A stretch of DNA of 64,000 nucleotides. Origin: Bradyrhizobium manausense. GTDB taxonomy: Bacteria > Pseudomonadota > Alphaproteobacteria > Rhizobiales > Xanthobacteraceae. Position numbers and translations under genes: made by a program. Shown here piece after piece: positions 23,992 through 33,350 of the stretch (positions are counted from its first letter, which is position 1; each line of letters starts with the position of its first letter). The stretch covers positions 1,736,001-1,800,000 of the forward strand of contig NZ_JAFCJI010000001.1 in the NCBI RefSeq assembly GCF_018131105.1. The letters run 5' to 3'. The notes beneath the pieces are model-generated. The model saw only the letters and a list, made by a program, of their open reading frames with translations, was not told where the DNA came from and searched no databases.

Positions 23992-26217
23992 TTGACCGTC
24001 GGCTCGCGCGCCTTCCAGAACGCAAGGCTCCAGAAGAAATTCAAGAAAGAGGCGGATGCCGCGCTGGCGGCGGCCCATCAGGCCTATGCCAACGGTCGGC
24101 TCGCAGATGTCGAGACGCTGTGCCGGCGGATCCTTGAGGTGCTCCCTGAACATTTCGACACGCTGCATCTGCTCGGGGTTTGCCTCAGCGCCAATCCGAA
24201 GCGGCTGGAGGAGGCCGAGCAGGTCCTGCGCGGCGCGATCGCAATCAGCCCGCGCGCGGCCAACGTCTATTGCGACCTCGGCACGGTGCTGTTCGACCTC
24301 AAGCGCTATCAGGACGCGCGGGCCTGCCAGGAGAAGGGGATCGCGCTCAATCCGAACTTCGCGATGGCGCTGACCAATCTCGGCAATACGCTGATGCATC
24401 TGATGCTGCCGCTGGAGGCGATCGAACTGCACGAGCGCGCCATCCGGTTGAAGCCAGACTATGCCGACGCCTATTGCAACCGCGGCATGGTCGAGCTGCG
24501 GATCTGGCAATCCGAGCAGGCTTTGCAAAGCTTCGAGCGCGCGCTGGCGTTCCAGCCGAACCATCACGAGGCGCTGGTTGGCCGCGGCATGGCCTTGCTG
24601 GAGTTGCGCCACTACGCTGCGGCGGAAGCGGTTCTGAACACCGCGCTGGCGCGGCAGCCTAACAACGCCAAGGTCCTGGCCCATCGGGGGCGGCTCCATC
24701 TCAGGCTGATGCGCCTCGAACAGGCCGAGCGCGACATCGAGGCAGCACTTGGGCTCGACCCTGATCTTGAGATGGCGCTACGCGAAAAGGCGCGCGTCAG
24801 TCTCCTGCTGAACAAGCCCACGCAGGCGATGGCGGCCTGCCACAAGCTGCTCGAGCAGAATCCCAAATCGGAGACCGCGATCAGCCTGATGGGGTCGTGT
24901 TTCGCCAGCTTCGGAGACATCGCGACCGCGCTCGAACAATTCGATCGGGCGCTGGAGCTCAAGCCCGACTTCGAGGACGCGATCCACCGGAAGATCTTCA
25001 CGCTCGACTTCCTGCCGGAAGCGGATTTCGCGCTGTTGCAGGGCGCGCGCAAATATTGGTGGGACAACGTCGGAAGCAGGATTCCGCAACGAAAACCTCG
25101 CCCGCGAGACCTCGATCCCGACAGGCGTCTGGTGGTGGGTTACGTGTCCGCCGATTTCAGGCGTCACTCGGCCGCGTACATCTTCATGCCGGTGCTGCGC
25201 CATAGCGATCACACCAATTTTGAAACCGTCTGCTATTCGTCGTCTCCGCTTCAGGACGAGATGACCGACGAGTTCCGCGCGGTCGCGGATCGTTGGGTCG
25301 ATGCGGCACCGCTGACCGACGAACAATTGACGGACCATATCGAGGCCGACGGGATTGACATCCTGGTCGATCTGTCCGGTCACTCCCTGGGCAATCGCCT
25401 CGGGATGTTTGCGCGCAAGCCCGCGCCGATCCAGGTCTCCGCCTGGGGCGCGCCGACCGGCACGGGCCTGAAGACCATCGACTACATCTTTGCAGACCCG
25501 GTCACGATTCCCTTGGCGGCGCGGCCCGAATTCGCCGAGAAGATCCACGACCTGCCGTGCATGCTGACCATGATCGAGCCCGCACCGGGCCTGTACCGGC
25601 CGGATTTGCCGATGCTGCGCAACGGCCATGTCACCTTCGGCACGTTCAACCGGATCGAAAAGATCTCGAACGAGGTGCTGGCAGTGTGGTCGAAGCTGTT
25701 GCGTGAGCTGCCGGGATCGAAGCTCGTCGTCAAACACGCATCGCTCGACGATACCGGTCTCCGCGACGGCCTGATCGCCCGGTTCGTCGAACATGGCGTC
25801 AGCCCCGATAGCGTGGTCTGCCTGGGGGCGAGTATCCGCGAGGAGCATCTCAAGGAATACGCACATATCGACATCTCGCTCGATACGTTCCCGCAGAACG
25901 GCGGCGCCGGTACCTGGGAATCCCTTCACATGGGCGTGCCCGTCATCGCCAAGCTCGGCCAGACGACCTCGTCGCGGGCGGCGGGCGGCATCGTCAAGGC
26001 TGTTGGCCTCGACGACTGGGTCGTGGAGGACGACGAAACCTACATCGCGGTCGGCAAGCGGTTTTCGGCGGACCCGGCCGGCCTGGCCACCTTGCGGCGG
26101 GAGCTGCCGGCCCGGATCACGGCCTCCGCGGCAGGCAATGGCGCCACCTACACTCGCCACGTCGAAGCGGCCTACCGCCGGTTCTGGCGGGAATATTGCG
26201 CGGCTCAGGCTCATTGA
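23992..26217 (+). CDS. TPR-repeat protein with O-GlcNAc transferase-like (GT41) domain
   Basis: The 741-aa protein has roughly nine tetratricopeptide repeats (about residues 20-345), followed by a GT41/SPINDLY glycosyltransferase domain (about 370-735). Signature pieces include VSADFRRHSAAYIF with a conserved His, ILVDLSGHSLGNRL, APIQVSAWGAPTGTG, and SLDTFPQNGGAGTWESLHMG, near the UDP-sugar site. Members glycosylate Ser/Thr of proteins, but bacterial acceptors are mostly unknown. The best in-frame start is a TTG at 23992 behind GGGGAT; confidence in the start is modest. It stands alone and is followed by a terminator. Confidence 0.88.
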   Translation: MTVGSRAFQNARLQKKFKKEADAALAAAHQAYANGRLADVETLCRRILEVLPEHFDTLHLLGVCLSANPKRLEEAEQVLRGAIAISPRAANVYCDLGTVLFDLKRYQDARACQEKGIALNPNFAMALTNLGNTLMHLMLPLEAIELHERAIRLKPDYADAYCNRGMVELRIWQSEQALQSFERALAFQPNHHEALVGRGMALLELRHYAAAEAVLNTALARQPNNAKVLAHRGRLHLRLMRLEQAERDIEAALGLDPDLEMALREKARVSLLLNKPTQAMAACHKLLEQNPKSETAISLMGSCFASFGDIATALEQFDRALELKPDFEDAIHRKIFTLDFLPEADFALLQGARKYWWDNVGSRIPQRKPRPRDLDPDRRLVVGYVSADFRRHSAAYIFMPVLRHSDHTNFETVCYSSSPLQDEMTDEFRAVADRWVDAAPLTDEQLTDHIEADGIDILVDLSGHSLGNRLGMFARKPAPIQVSAWGAPTGTGLKTIDYIFADPVTIPLAARPEFAEKIHDLPCMLTMIEPAPGLYRPDLPMLRNGHVTFGTFNRIEKISNEVLAVWSKLLRELPGSKLVVKHASLDDTGLRDGLIARFVEHGVSPDSVVCLGASIREEHLKEYAHIDISLDTFPQNGGAGTWESLHMGVPVIAKLGQTTSSRAAGGIVKAVGLDDWVVEDDETYIAVGKRFSADPAGLATLRRELPARITASAAGNGATYTRHVEAAYRRFWREYCAAQAH

Positions 26218-26260
26218 TTCCAACAGCTTGGCCTGAGCTCTTGAGACGCTGGCCAAAAGC

Positions 26261-26288
26261 AAAAGGCCGCCCGGAGGCGGCCGTTTTG
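26261..26288 (+). terminator. Rho-independent terminator after the TPR glycosyltransferase
   Basis: GGCCGCC-CGGA-GGCGGCC stem followed by GTTTTG, flanked by AAAA on the 5' side. It can also serve the convergent small gene on the minus strand. Confidence 0.85.
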
Positions 26289-26313
26289 TCTCAAACCGGA
26301 CCTTTTCCCGCAA

Positions 26314-26517
26314 TCAACGGATCTCAGAAGTGCCCGAGCTGGTAATCGCGACCGGCTTGCCGGCCTTGATCACATGGGTCGACTGGGCGGTCTGGCTGAG
26401 ATCGGCATTGGTGCGGGCCGCGATCCCGAAGGCGGCAACTGCGATGCCAGCCACCAGCGCCACCACCACGATCTTCAGGTGGGTACCCCGATCTGCAGAG
26501 TGAATTGAGTGGTTCAT
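26314..26517 (-). CDS. 67-aa membrane-anchored hypothetical protein
   Basis: One N-terminal membrane helix (LKIVVVALVAGIAVAAFGIAA, about residues 14-34) precedes a short polar tail of about 33 residues containing KAGKPVAITSSGTSEIR. Start ATG 26517 follows GGGAGG at good spacing. It resembles short single-helix proteins seen repeatedly in Bradyrhizobium genomes, but no function is known to me. Transcribed alone. Confidence 0.75.
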   Translation of the reverse strand: MNHSIHSADRGTHLKIVVVALVAGIAVAAFGIAARTNADLSQTAQSTHVIKAGKPVAITSSGTSEIR

Positions 26518-26738
26518 CCGAGCCTCCCGACGGGCTTTGGCGCCGTCTGTAGGCTGATGTCTTAAGGAGCATCTGTTTCCGGATCGTTTCGCGGGTTCCG
26601 TAAAATGGTTTCATCTGTGGCAATTTCGCCGACTTCCGATGAAGTCGGGCGGGTCTTACCTGCGGCGTAATCGCGGGCGCCCAACCCCTTCGTCATGATC
26701 GCTCCCATCGGCCGTGACCGATCCGGCAAGGGAGATGC

Positions 26739-27644
26739 ATGATGAACCGTCGAAACGTCCTCGAAGCCACGCTGCTTGGAACCGCCCTGGCGGCGGCGCC
26801 GGGCAGCAACGCGTCGGCGGGCCAGCCGGCTGCGCGATCGCCCTATGTGACCGCGAAGGACGGCACCAAGCTGTTCGTGCAGGACTGGGGCAGCGGAAAG
26901 CCGGTGCTGCTGCTGGCGGCCTGGACCTTCGATGCCAGCAGCTGGGGCAGCCAGATTGCGGCCCTCGACGAAAAGGGCTTCCGCTGTATCGCGCCCGACC
27001 GGCGCGGGCATGGCCGGTCCGAGATGCCGTCGACAGGTTATGATCTGGAGACGCTGACCGATGACGTCGCCGCCGTGATCGAGGCGCGCGACCTGCGCGA
27101 CGTCACGCTGGTCGGCTTCTCGATGGGAACGGTCGAGGCGGTCAACTACCTGGCCCGATACGGATCGGACCGGATCGCGAGGCTGGTGCTGGTCGCGCCG
27201 ACGACGCCATTCCTGATCAAGACCGAGGACAACCCGGATGCGGTTCCGAAGGATATGATCGAAGCCGACAACGCGGCGGTCGCGCGCGACTTCGCCAAAT
27301 GGATCGCAGCCAACGAGGCGCCGTTCTTTTTGCCGGAGACGCCGGAGATCACGCGGACCTGGATCCGCGAGATGATGCTGAGCGTGCCGTTGCCGGTGGC
27401 ACTGGCGTGCCGCAAGACCATCGCGTTCTCGGATCTTCGCGCGGCCGCCGCGAAGGTCGATCGGCCGACGCTGATCCTCCATGGCGACAGGGATGCCAGC
27501 GCGCCGCTGCCATTGACCGGCGCCAAGACCGCAAAGCTGATCAAGGGCAGCAAGCTGGTCGTCTACGAGGGCGCGCCGCACCCGCTGCCGCTGACGCATG
27601 GCGAGCGGCTGATTGCGGACATGCTCGCCTTCATGAACGCCTAA
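26739..27644 (+). CDS. Alpha/beta hydrolase (non-heme chloroperoxidase-like), possibly exported
   Basis: The 301-aa protein starts with a twin-arginine-like leader (MNRRNVLEATLLGTALAAAP). The fold then shows the oxyanion-strand region, nucleophile Ser in VGFSMGTVEA, catalytic Asp in HGDRDASAPL and His in EGAPHPLPLTH. The closest functional class by motif is cofactor-free haloperoxidase/esterase, with substrate unknown. ATG 26739 follows GGGAGATGC; a second ATG immediately follows. It converges on the MFS gene with overlapping stops and may belong to the same catabolic module. Confidence 0.85.
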   Translation: MMNRRNVLEATLLGTALAAAPGSNASAGQPAARSPYVTAKDGTKLFVQDWGSGKPVLLLAAWTFDASSWGSQIAALDEKGFRCIAPDRRGHGRSEMPSTGYDLETLTDDVAAVIEARDLRDVTLVGFSMGTVEAVNYLARYGSDRIARLVLVAPTTPFLIKTEDNPDAVPKDMIEADNAAVARDFAKWIAANEAPFFLPETPEITRTWIREMMLSVPLPVALACRKTIAFSDLRAAAAKVDRPTLILHGDRDASAPLPLTGAKTAKLIKGSKLVVYEGAPHPLPLTHGERLIADMLAFMNA

Positions 27645-28933
27645 CCGGCTCGCTTGATGTCGGCGCGGATGGTCCGCGCTGCCCAGACGAACAGCAGGGC
27701 GCCGAGCGTGGTCGTGACCGCCGCCGAAAGCAGCGAGTAGCGTACGGCATCAGTGCCGTAGCTGCCCTTCAACGCGTCGTTGACCACGCCGACGGCGAGC
27801 GGGCCGACGCCCTGGCCGAAGCAGGTCGCGGTGAGCGCGATCAGCGCGGAGGCGAGGGCGCGCATGCTGGGCTTTGCCACCGTCTGCGCGATCGCAAAGA
27901 TCGGCCCGAGATGGAAGCCGACCAGGAACGAGGTCAGCGCCAGCATCGCGACCATCATCTTGAAGTCCTGCGTCAGCATGCAGAGCGCGAAGACGGGGCC
28001 GGCAAGGCCCGAGGTGATCGCCGGCGCCCACAATTTCCAGCGGTCGTCGCGCAGGCTGACTTTCGCCACCACGAAGCCGCCGAGCAGGGTGCCGGCCATG
28101 CCGGCGAGCCCCTTGAAGGTGCCGGCATAGGTGCCGATTTCGGCGCTCGACAGATGATGCACGCGCGCGAGGAACGGCGGGATCCAGGCCGCGGTCGCAT
28201 AATTCGTATAGGTGGTGAGGCAGAAGCCGATCAGCACGATGATGAAGCTTTGCTGCGAGGCGAGGAACCGCAACGTCGGCCCGAGCGGTTCGGGCACGAA
28301 ACTTTCCTGCATCGCGCCGCGCTGCGGCTCCGATATCGTCAGCCACAGGATCAGCGCGAGCAGCATGCCCGGCACGCCCGCGACGTAGAAGGCCATGCGC
28401 CAGCCATAGTGCTGGTTGACATAACCGCCGACGAAATAGCCGAGGAAGACGCCGAGATAGGTGCCGATGGCGTAGATGCCGAGGGCGCGCGGGCGGTCAT
28501 TCTTGGCAAAGAGATCGGCGACGATGGATTGCGAGGCGGGTGAGCCGGCGGACTCGCCGATGCCGACGCCGATCCTGGCAAACGCCAGCGCGGTGACACT
28601 CGAAGCCATGCCGCACAGCGCCGTCATCGCGCTCCAGAAGGCGAACGCAAGCGCCACGATGTTGCGACGGTTGAGCCGGTCGGCGACGCGCGCGATGGGA
28701 ATTCCGAGCAGGGAATAGAACAGCGCGAAGCCGAAGCCCGCGAGCAGGCCCATCACGGTGTCGCTGAGATGAAACTCCTTCTTGATCGGCTCGATCAGGA
28801 CGTTGAAGATCGTGCGGTCCAGAAAGTTCAGCGCGTAGATGATGGTGAGCAGGCCGAGCACGTAGTAGCGCCGCGGCGTCGGCGTTGCCGCAGCGGTCGT
28901 TTGCACCGACACTTGTGAGGTCACATCGACCAT
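27641..28933 (-). CDS. MFS transporter, Spinster-like
   Basis: The 430-aa protein has about 12 helices. Between TM2 and TM3 lies GIPIARVADRLNRRN, the MFS motif A, and TM4 begins FARIGVGIGESAGSPASQSI, characteristic of the Spinster/hexuronate-related group often found beside oxygenase genes. It probably imports the substrate of the neighbouring Rieske enzyme or an aromatic acid. ATG 28933 follows GGGGGAAGCG; the frame upstream to 29047 lacks support. It lies 58 nt downstream of the Rieske gene on the same strand and is likely co-transcribed. Confidence 0.88.
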   Translation of the reverse strand: MVDVTSQVSVQTTAAATPTPRRYYVLGLLTIIYALNFLDRTIFNVLIEPIKKEFHLSDTVMGLLAGFGFALFYSLLGIPIARVADRLNRRNIVALAFAFWSAMTALCGMASSVTALAFARIGVGIGESAGSPASQSIVADLFAKNDRPRALGIYAIGTYLGVFLGYFVGGYVNQHYGWRMAFYVAGVPGMLLALILWLTISEPQRGAMQESFVPEPLGPTLRFLASQQSFIIVLIGFCLTTYTNYATAAWIPPFLARVHHLSSAEIGTYAGTFKGLAGMAGTLLGGFVVAKVSLRDDRWKLWAPAITSGLAGPVFALCMLTQDFKMMVAMLALTSFLVGFHLGPIFAIAQTVAKPSMRALASALIALTATCFGQGVGPLAVGVVNDALKGSYGTDAVRYSLLSAAVTTTLGALLFVWAARTIRADIKRAG

Positions 28934-28991
28934 CGCTTCCCCCAATTTGTCTTTGTTATCGTTGTCGGCCCGTCCCTTGTTGAGCCGGTGA

Positions 28992-30182
28992 TCAGCCCTC
29001 GCGGATGTAATTCCCCGCTTCGAATTCCACCGGCGGCGCGCTCGCATCGAGGGACACGCCGATCGGATCGCGACCTGCTTCCATCGCTTCCAGCTGCTCG
29101 CTCAGCATGCGCCGGATCATGAGGATGCCGCGATCGCTCTGGCCGAAATGTTCCTCCGAATGCACGGTGATCGGTCCCTGGCCGACCTGCGCTTCGTAAT
29201 CGCCGGGGAATTGCTGGTGCTCCTGCTCAGTCATGTCCCACCAGAATTTGCCGTTGAACTTCGAGCGCATGCGGCCGATGTCGCCGGAGTTTTTCACGCG
29301 GCCGGCGACGTAGATGCGGAACGAGGTGTCGTCGATCGGCAGCGTCCAGCCGATCGACTCGACCCGCGCGAACTGCGCAACGCGCGGGTTCGGCACGACG
29401 CGCAAGGTCGGGAGGGCGGCTTCGGTGACGCGGTAAAACACACGGCCATCGTCCTGCTTGCGGATCGAGCGCACGGCGATGCCGCGCGGCGTCTTGTCGA
29501 ACTTCACCTCCGGCATCGAGGCCATCATGTTGGTGAATTGCGGGCCCGAGAACGAGCCGTGCAGCACTGGCACGTGATAGGGATCGACGACGTTCTCGAA
29601 ATGCTGGAGCCAGTTGCAGGGAATGACCGCAGGCCCGCCGCCGCCGATCGAGGAATCGTCGGCCTCGACGAACTCGCCGTCGTCCATGTTTTCGAGACAC
29701 TCGTAGCGCGGCAGCACCGGGCGTTTTTCCGCCGGGCCCATATAGGCGAAGATCAGCCCGTAGCGTTCCTCGACCGGATACCAGGGCTGGCGCACCTTAT
29801 CCTTGAACTGGCCGCCGTCGGGCTCGCAGGGCTGCTCGAGGCAATGCCCTTCCGTGTCGAACTTCCAGCCGTGATAGCAGCAGCGAATGCCGTCTTCCTC
29901 GACCTTGCCGTAATAGAGCGTGGTCCCGCGATGACAGCATCGTGCGTGGAGCAGGCCGACGCGACCATGCTTGTCGCGGAACAGGATCAAATCCTCGGCC
30001 AGGACGCGCACCTTCTTCGGCGTGTCGGTGGCGTCACCGGTGAGCCCGACGGGATGCCAGTAGCGGCGGAGCAATTCGCCCATCGGCGTGCCACGCACGA
30101 CCGAGGTGAGCTCGGTGCGGGATTGTGCCGGCTTCATCGCATAGGCCGTGCCGAGATCGCGATCCCGTTGGGTGATCGTCAT
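28992..30182 (-). CDS. Rieske non-heme iron oxygenase, alpha subunit
   Basis: The 396-aa protein has a Rieske 2Fe-2S site at Cys82, His84, Cys101 and His104. The mononuclear iron site is formed by Asp200-x2-His203-x4-His208, preceded by NWLQHFENVV, whose Asn190 and surroundings resemble phthalate-4,5-dioxygenase-type enzymes. It would hydroxylate or O-demethylate an aromatic acid, with electrons from a reductase that is not encoded nearby. ATG 30182 follows GGGAGG. The divergent MarR gene probably controls it. Confidence 0.9.
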   Translation of the reverse strand: MTITQRDRDLGTAYAMKPAQSRTELTSVVRGTPMGELLRRYWHPVGLTGDATDTPKKVRVLAEDLILFRDKHGRVGLLHARCCHRGTTLYYGKVEEDGIRCCYHGWKFDTEGHCLEQPCEPDGGQFKDKVRQPWYPVEERYGLIFAYMGPAEKRPVLPRYECLENMDDGEFVEADDSSIGGGGPAVIPCNWLQHFENVVDPYHVPVLHGSFSGPQFTNMMASMPEVKFDKTPRGIAVRSIRKQDDGRVFYRVTEAALPTLRVVPNPRVAQFARVESIGWTLPIDDTSFRIYVAGRVKNSGDIGRMRSKFNGKFWWDMTEQEHQQFPGDYEAQVGQGPITVHSEEHFGQSDRGILMIRRMLSEQLEAMEAGRDPIGVSLDASAPPVEFEAGNYIREG

Positions 30183-30246
30183 GCTTGTTCCTCCCGCCGC
30201 AGGCCTTCGGTCGTTTCTTGTGCCGAGACAGTGAAAGATAATTCGA

Positions 30247-30257
30247 TGACAATGTCA
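30247..30257. promoter_or_regulatory. Candidate MarR operator between the Rieske and MarR genes
   Basis: TGACA-A-TGTCA is a perfect short palindrome in the 185-bp divergent region, 65 bp from the Rieske start. On the minus strand it overlaps a TTGACA that could be a -35 element, a suitable place for repression. No matching -10 was found. Confidence 0.35.
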
Positions 30258-30367
30258 ACGATCTTCCAAGGTGCCTCTTAGCCGCATTCGGATCAGGCTG
30301 GGGAGGTTGCGCTACCAAGTGTCTAGGAAGACTTGGCACGTGTTGGCTTTCTTGGCAGAGGTGGACC

Positions 30368-30883
30368 ATGAGCCAGACATCGAGCAGGGACGGGCGCCAA
30401 TCGTCCGACGCGGACGACAATCTTTCGCCGGCGCCGATCACCGTGATGCTGTCGTCACGGTTGATGGTGCTGGCCAATTTGCTCAAGCGCGGTGCCATCC
30501 TGCGCTACAAGCGCCTCACCGGATTATCCTCGGTCGAGTTCGGTCTGGTCGCCTCGCTCGGCCGGCGACCGCCGATGAGCGTGGCGCGGCTTGCAGAGGC
30601 TGTTGGTCAGGACAAGGGACAGATCAGCCGCGCGTTGGCCAATCTGGTGTCGCGCAAGCTGATCGCGAAGTCGGCAAATCCCAAGGACAGCCGCGAAGTG
30701 CTGGTGTCGCTGACACAGGCCGGGCTTGCCGCGCATGACGCGATCGTCGAAGGCGCGCAGGAGCGAAACCGGATGCTGCTCGAGCAATTGAGCAAGGACG
30801 AGCTCGAAACGCTGCTCGCGCAGGTCGATCGTCTCACCGCGACTGCGGAAGCGATGCTCGAAGCCGAGAAAAGCGCACGCTGA
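30368..30883 (+). CDS. MarR-family transcriptional regulator
   Basis: The 171-aa protein has the winged-helix core: FGLVASLGRRPPMSVARLAEAV, recognition helix QDKGQISRALANLVSRKLI, and the wing NPKDSREVLVSLT. An N-terminal extension of about 25 residues is disordered-looking. MarR proteins usually bind aromatic ligands and repress a divergent operon, here the Rieske oxygenase and MFS genes. ATG 30368 follows AGAGGTGG. Confidence 0.9.
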   Translation: MSQTSSRDGRQSSDADDNLSPAPITVMLSSRLMVLANLLKRGAILRYKRLTGLSSVEFGLVASLGRRPPMSVARLAEAVGQDKGQISRALANLVSRKLIAKSANPKDSREVLVSLTQAGLAAHDAIVEGAQERNRMLLEQLSKDELETLLAQVDRLTATAEAMLEAEKSAR

Positions 30884-30915
30884 TCGTTCAGAAACTTCAG
30901 GACATATTTGAGCGC

Positions 30916-30947
30916 TTCTAAGAGACTTTCTAAGACTCGCTCTAAGA
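30916..30947. promoter_or_regulatory. Three 12-bp iterons upstream of the TonB-dependent receptor
   Basis: TTCTAAGA at 30916 and 30928 and CTCTAAGA at 30940 recur with an exact 12-bp period; a weaker TTCAATTA follows at 30952. The reverse complement contains repeated TTAGAA, like half-sites of the iron control element bound by Irr in Bradyrhizobium. They lie about 100-130 bp before the receptor start, so an iron regulator is a reasonable guess. Confidence 0.5.
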
Positions 30948-31048
30948 GCCTTTCAATTAGGGATATCGCGCGCGTTCCCCTAAGCGTCACCGCAACGCAT
31001 GCCGTCCTGGGACAGGCGGCATGACGATCAAATGCACATTGGGGTGGC

Positions 31049-33316
31049 GTGTTGAACAGTCTTGGAATGCTGCGGTCGGCCGTATTGGCGACCGCGTCCG
31101 CTTGGGTCTTGATGCCGCAGGCATCGCTCGCACAATCGTCGGCGCAGAATGGTGCGCAGAGCCTGCCGCCGGTGAACGTGGCTGCACCGGAACAGCGCCG
31201 CCGTACGAGCGTCCGCGCGCCGCGCCGGACGCAGGCGCCGGTGCAGACGGCCAACAGCCGGAAACCGCAGCCTCAACGCAACGTCGGTGTCGTCGAGAAT
31301 CCGCGCGGCCCGGTGCAGGGCTACGTCGCCCGCCGCAGTTCGTCCGGCACCAAGACCAACACGCCGATCATGGAGACGCCGCAGGCAGTGTCGGTGATCG
31401 GCGCCGATCAGATCCGCGACCAGAAGCCAAACAAGCTCGACGAAGTGCTGCGCTACACCGCCGGCGTGCGCGCCGGCACCTTCGGCGCCGACACCCGCAA
31501 CGACTGGTGGCTGATCCGCGGCTTCAAGTCCGACGATATCGGCCTGTTCCTCGACGGCATGCAGCTGTTCTACACGTCCTATGCAAGCTGGAAGCTGCAG
31601 CCCTCCAACATGGAGCGGGTCGAGGTGCTTCGCGGTCCGTCGGCCGTGCTCTATGGCGGATCGAGCCCGAGCGGCATCGTCAACGTCATCAGCAAGATGC
31701 CGCCGACCGAGCCGATCCGCTACATCGAGACCGGCGTGAACAATTTCGGCAATGCCTATGTCGGCTTCGACGTCGGCGGTCCGGTTGCGACACAGTCCCA
31801 GGACGGCAAGCTGTTCTACCGCGTCGTCGGCCAGGTCCAGAACGGCGGTACGCAAGTCAACTTCACGCCCGACAACAATTACTTCATCGCGCCGTCCTTC
31901 ACCTGGAAGCCGGATGCCGACACGACCTTCACGGTGCTGGCCTCGGCCTCCAAGCAGGACACCCGCGGCATCAACTTCCTGCCCTACCAGGGCACGGTGA
32001 CCAACGCGCCGTTCGGCAAGATTCCGACCAGCTTCTTCGTCGGCGATCCCAACGTCGACAAGTTCACGCGCGAGCAGGAAATGCTCGGCTACCAGTTTGA
32101 GCGCAATCTCACCGACGACCTCACGTTCCGCCAGAACGCGCGGTTCGCGCATGTCGACCTGACCTATCGCGGCTTCATCGGCAATGGCTGGGACAATATC
32201 AACACGGCCACGATGGGCCGCTACAATTGGTATGCGAAGAACACCGCCAACCAGGCCGATCTCGACAATCAGCTGGAATACCGTTTCAACACCGGTCCGG
32301 TGAAGCACACGATGCTGTTCGGGGTCGATCTGAAAGGCTATCAGATCGACGACTACCAGGCGTTCAACTTCGGCACCGTTCCGTCGATCAACGTCTTCAA
32401 TCCTTCCTATGGTCTCGACATTCCGCTCACGGGCGCGCCGTTCCGCAACTTCCTCATCACGCAGAAGCAGGCCGGGACCTACGTTCAGGACCAGATGAAG
32501 CTCGGCAATTTCACGCTGGTGCTGAGCGGCCGCAACGACTGGGTCGAGACCACACAGGCCGCGCGTGACACCGGCGCAAATATCGCCCAACGTGACGACA
32601 GCAAATTCAGCGGGCGCGCCGGGCTGATCTACAATTTCGACAACGGAATTGCGCCCTACGTTTCCTATTCGACCAGCTACAATCCGATCATCGGCCTCAA
32701 CGCACAGAATCAGCTGTTCTTGCCGGAAACCGCCAAGCAGGCCGAGATCGGCGTGAAGGTCGCCCCGAAGGGCTTCGATGGATACTTTACCGCGTCGGTG
32801 TTCGACCTGAAGCGGCAGAACGTGGCGACCACCGATCCCACCAATGTCTTGTTGCAGAACCAGACCGGCGAGGTGACCTCGCGCGGCATCGAGCTCGAAG
32901 CGGTGGCCAACGTCACGAAGGAGCTGAAGCTGATCGGCGCCTTCACGTCCTACCATCTCTTCACCAGCAAGGACCTCGATCCGACCCTGGTCGGCAAGAC
33001 ACCGACCAATACGCCGGAGATGCTGATCTCGGGTTGGGCGGACTACACCTTCAAGGAAGGTCCGCTGACGGGCTTGGGGTTCGGCGGCGGTGTGCGTTAT
33101 GTCGGCGCGTCCTGGGCCGACACCGCCAACACGCTGGAAGTTCCCTCGGTGGTTCTCGGCGATCTCGCAGTTCACTATGAATGGCAGAACTGGCGCACGG
33201 CGCTCAACGTGATCAATCTGACCGACAAGATCTATGTTGCGAGCTGCGCCGCCACCTCGGCCTGCTTCTACGGTGATCGGCGCCGCGTCACTGCGAGCGT
33301 CTCCTACAAATGGTGA
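31049..33316 (+). CDS. TonB-dependent siderophore receptor (FhuA/FegA-like)
   Basis: The 755-aa outer-membrane receptor has a signal peptide ending near ASLAQ (about residue 29), then an Arg/Pro-rich linker. The plug domain contains ETPQAVSVIGADQIRDQ and VEVLRGPSAVLYGGSSPSG, and a 22-strand barrel ends in aromatic Trp (SVSYKW). The plug signature is that of hydroxamate (ferrichrome/ferrioxamine) receptors. The start is GTG 31049, or ATG 31067 if that GTG is too close to its GGGGTGG. With the next gene it resembles the fegAB ferrichrome locus of B. japonicum. Confidence 0.9.
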   Translation: MLNSLGMLRSAVLATASAWVLMPQASLAQSSAQNGAQSLPPVNVAAPEQRRRTSVRAPRRTQAPVQTANSRKPQPQRNVGVVENPRGPVQGYVARRSSSGTKTNTPIMETPQAVSVIGADQIRDQKPNKLDEVLRYTAGVRAGTFGADTRNDWWLIRGFKSDDIGLFLDGMQLFYTSYASWKLQPSNMERVEVLRGPSAVLYGGSSPSGIVNVISKMPPTEPIRYIETGVNNFGNAYVGFDVGGPVATQSQDGKLFYRVVGQVQNGGTQVNFTPDNNYFIAPSFTWKPDADTTFTVLASASKQDTRGINFLPYQGTVTNAPFGKIPTSFFVGDPNVDKFTREQEMLGYQFERNLTDDLTFRQNARFAHVDLTYRGFIGNGWDNINTATMGRYNWYAKNTANQADLDNQLEYRFNTGPVKHTMLFGVDLKGYQIDDYQAFNFGTVPSINVFNPSYGLDIPLTGAPFRNFLITQKQAGTYVQDQMKLGNFTLVLSGRNDWVETTQAARDTGANIAQRDDSKFSGRAGLIYNFDNGIAPYVSYSTSYNPIIGLNAQNQLFLPETAKQAEIGVKVAPKGFDGYFTASVFDLKRQNVATTDPTNVLLQNQTGEVTSRGIELEAVANVTKELKLIGAFTSYHLFTSKDLDPTLVGKTPTNTPEMLISGWADYTFKEGPLTGLGFGGGVRYVGASWADTANTLEVPSVVLGDLAVHYEWQNWRTALNVINLTDKIYVASCAATSACFYGDRRRVTASVSYKW

Positions 33317-33350
33317 TGCAAATGGTCAGGCTCGGCGAGGGGAGGATCTT

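Noticed and set aside
31028..33175. 715-aa minus-strand ORF antisense to the siderophore receptor
   Set aside because: No recognisable domain and biased composition; the plus-strand TonB receptor is complete.
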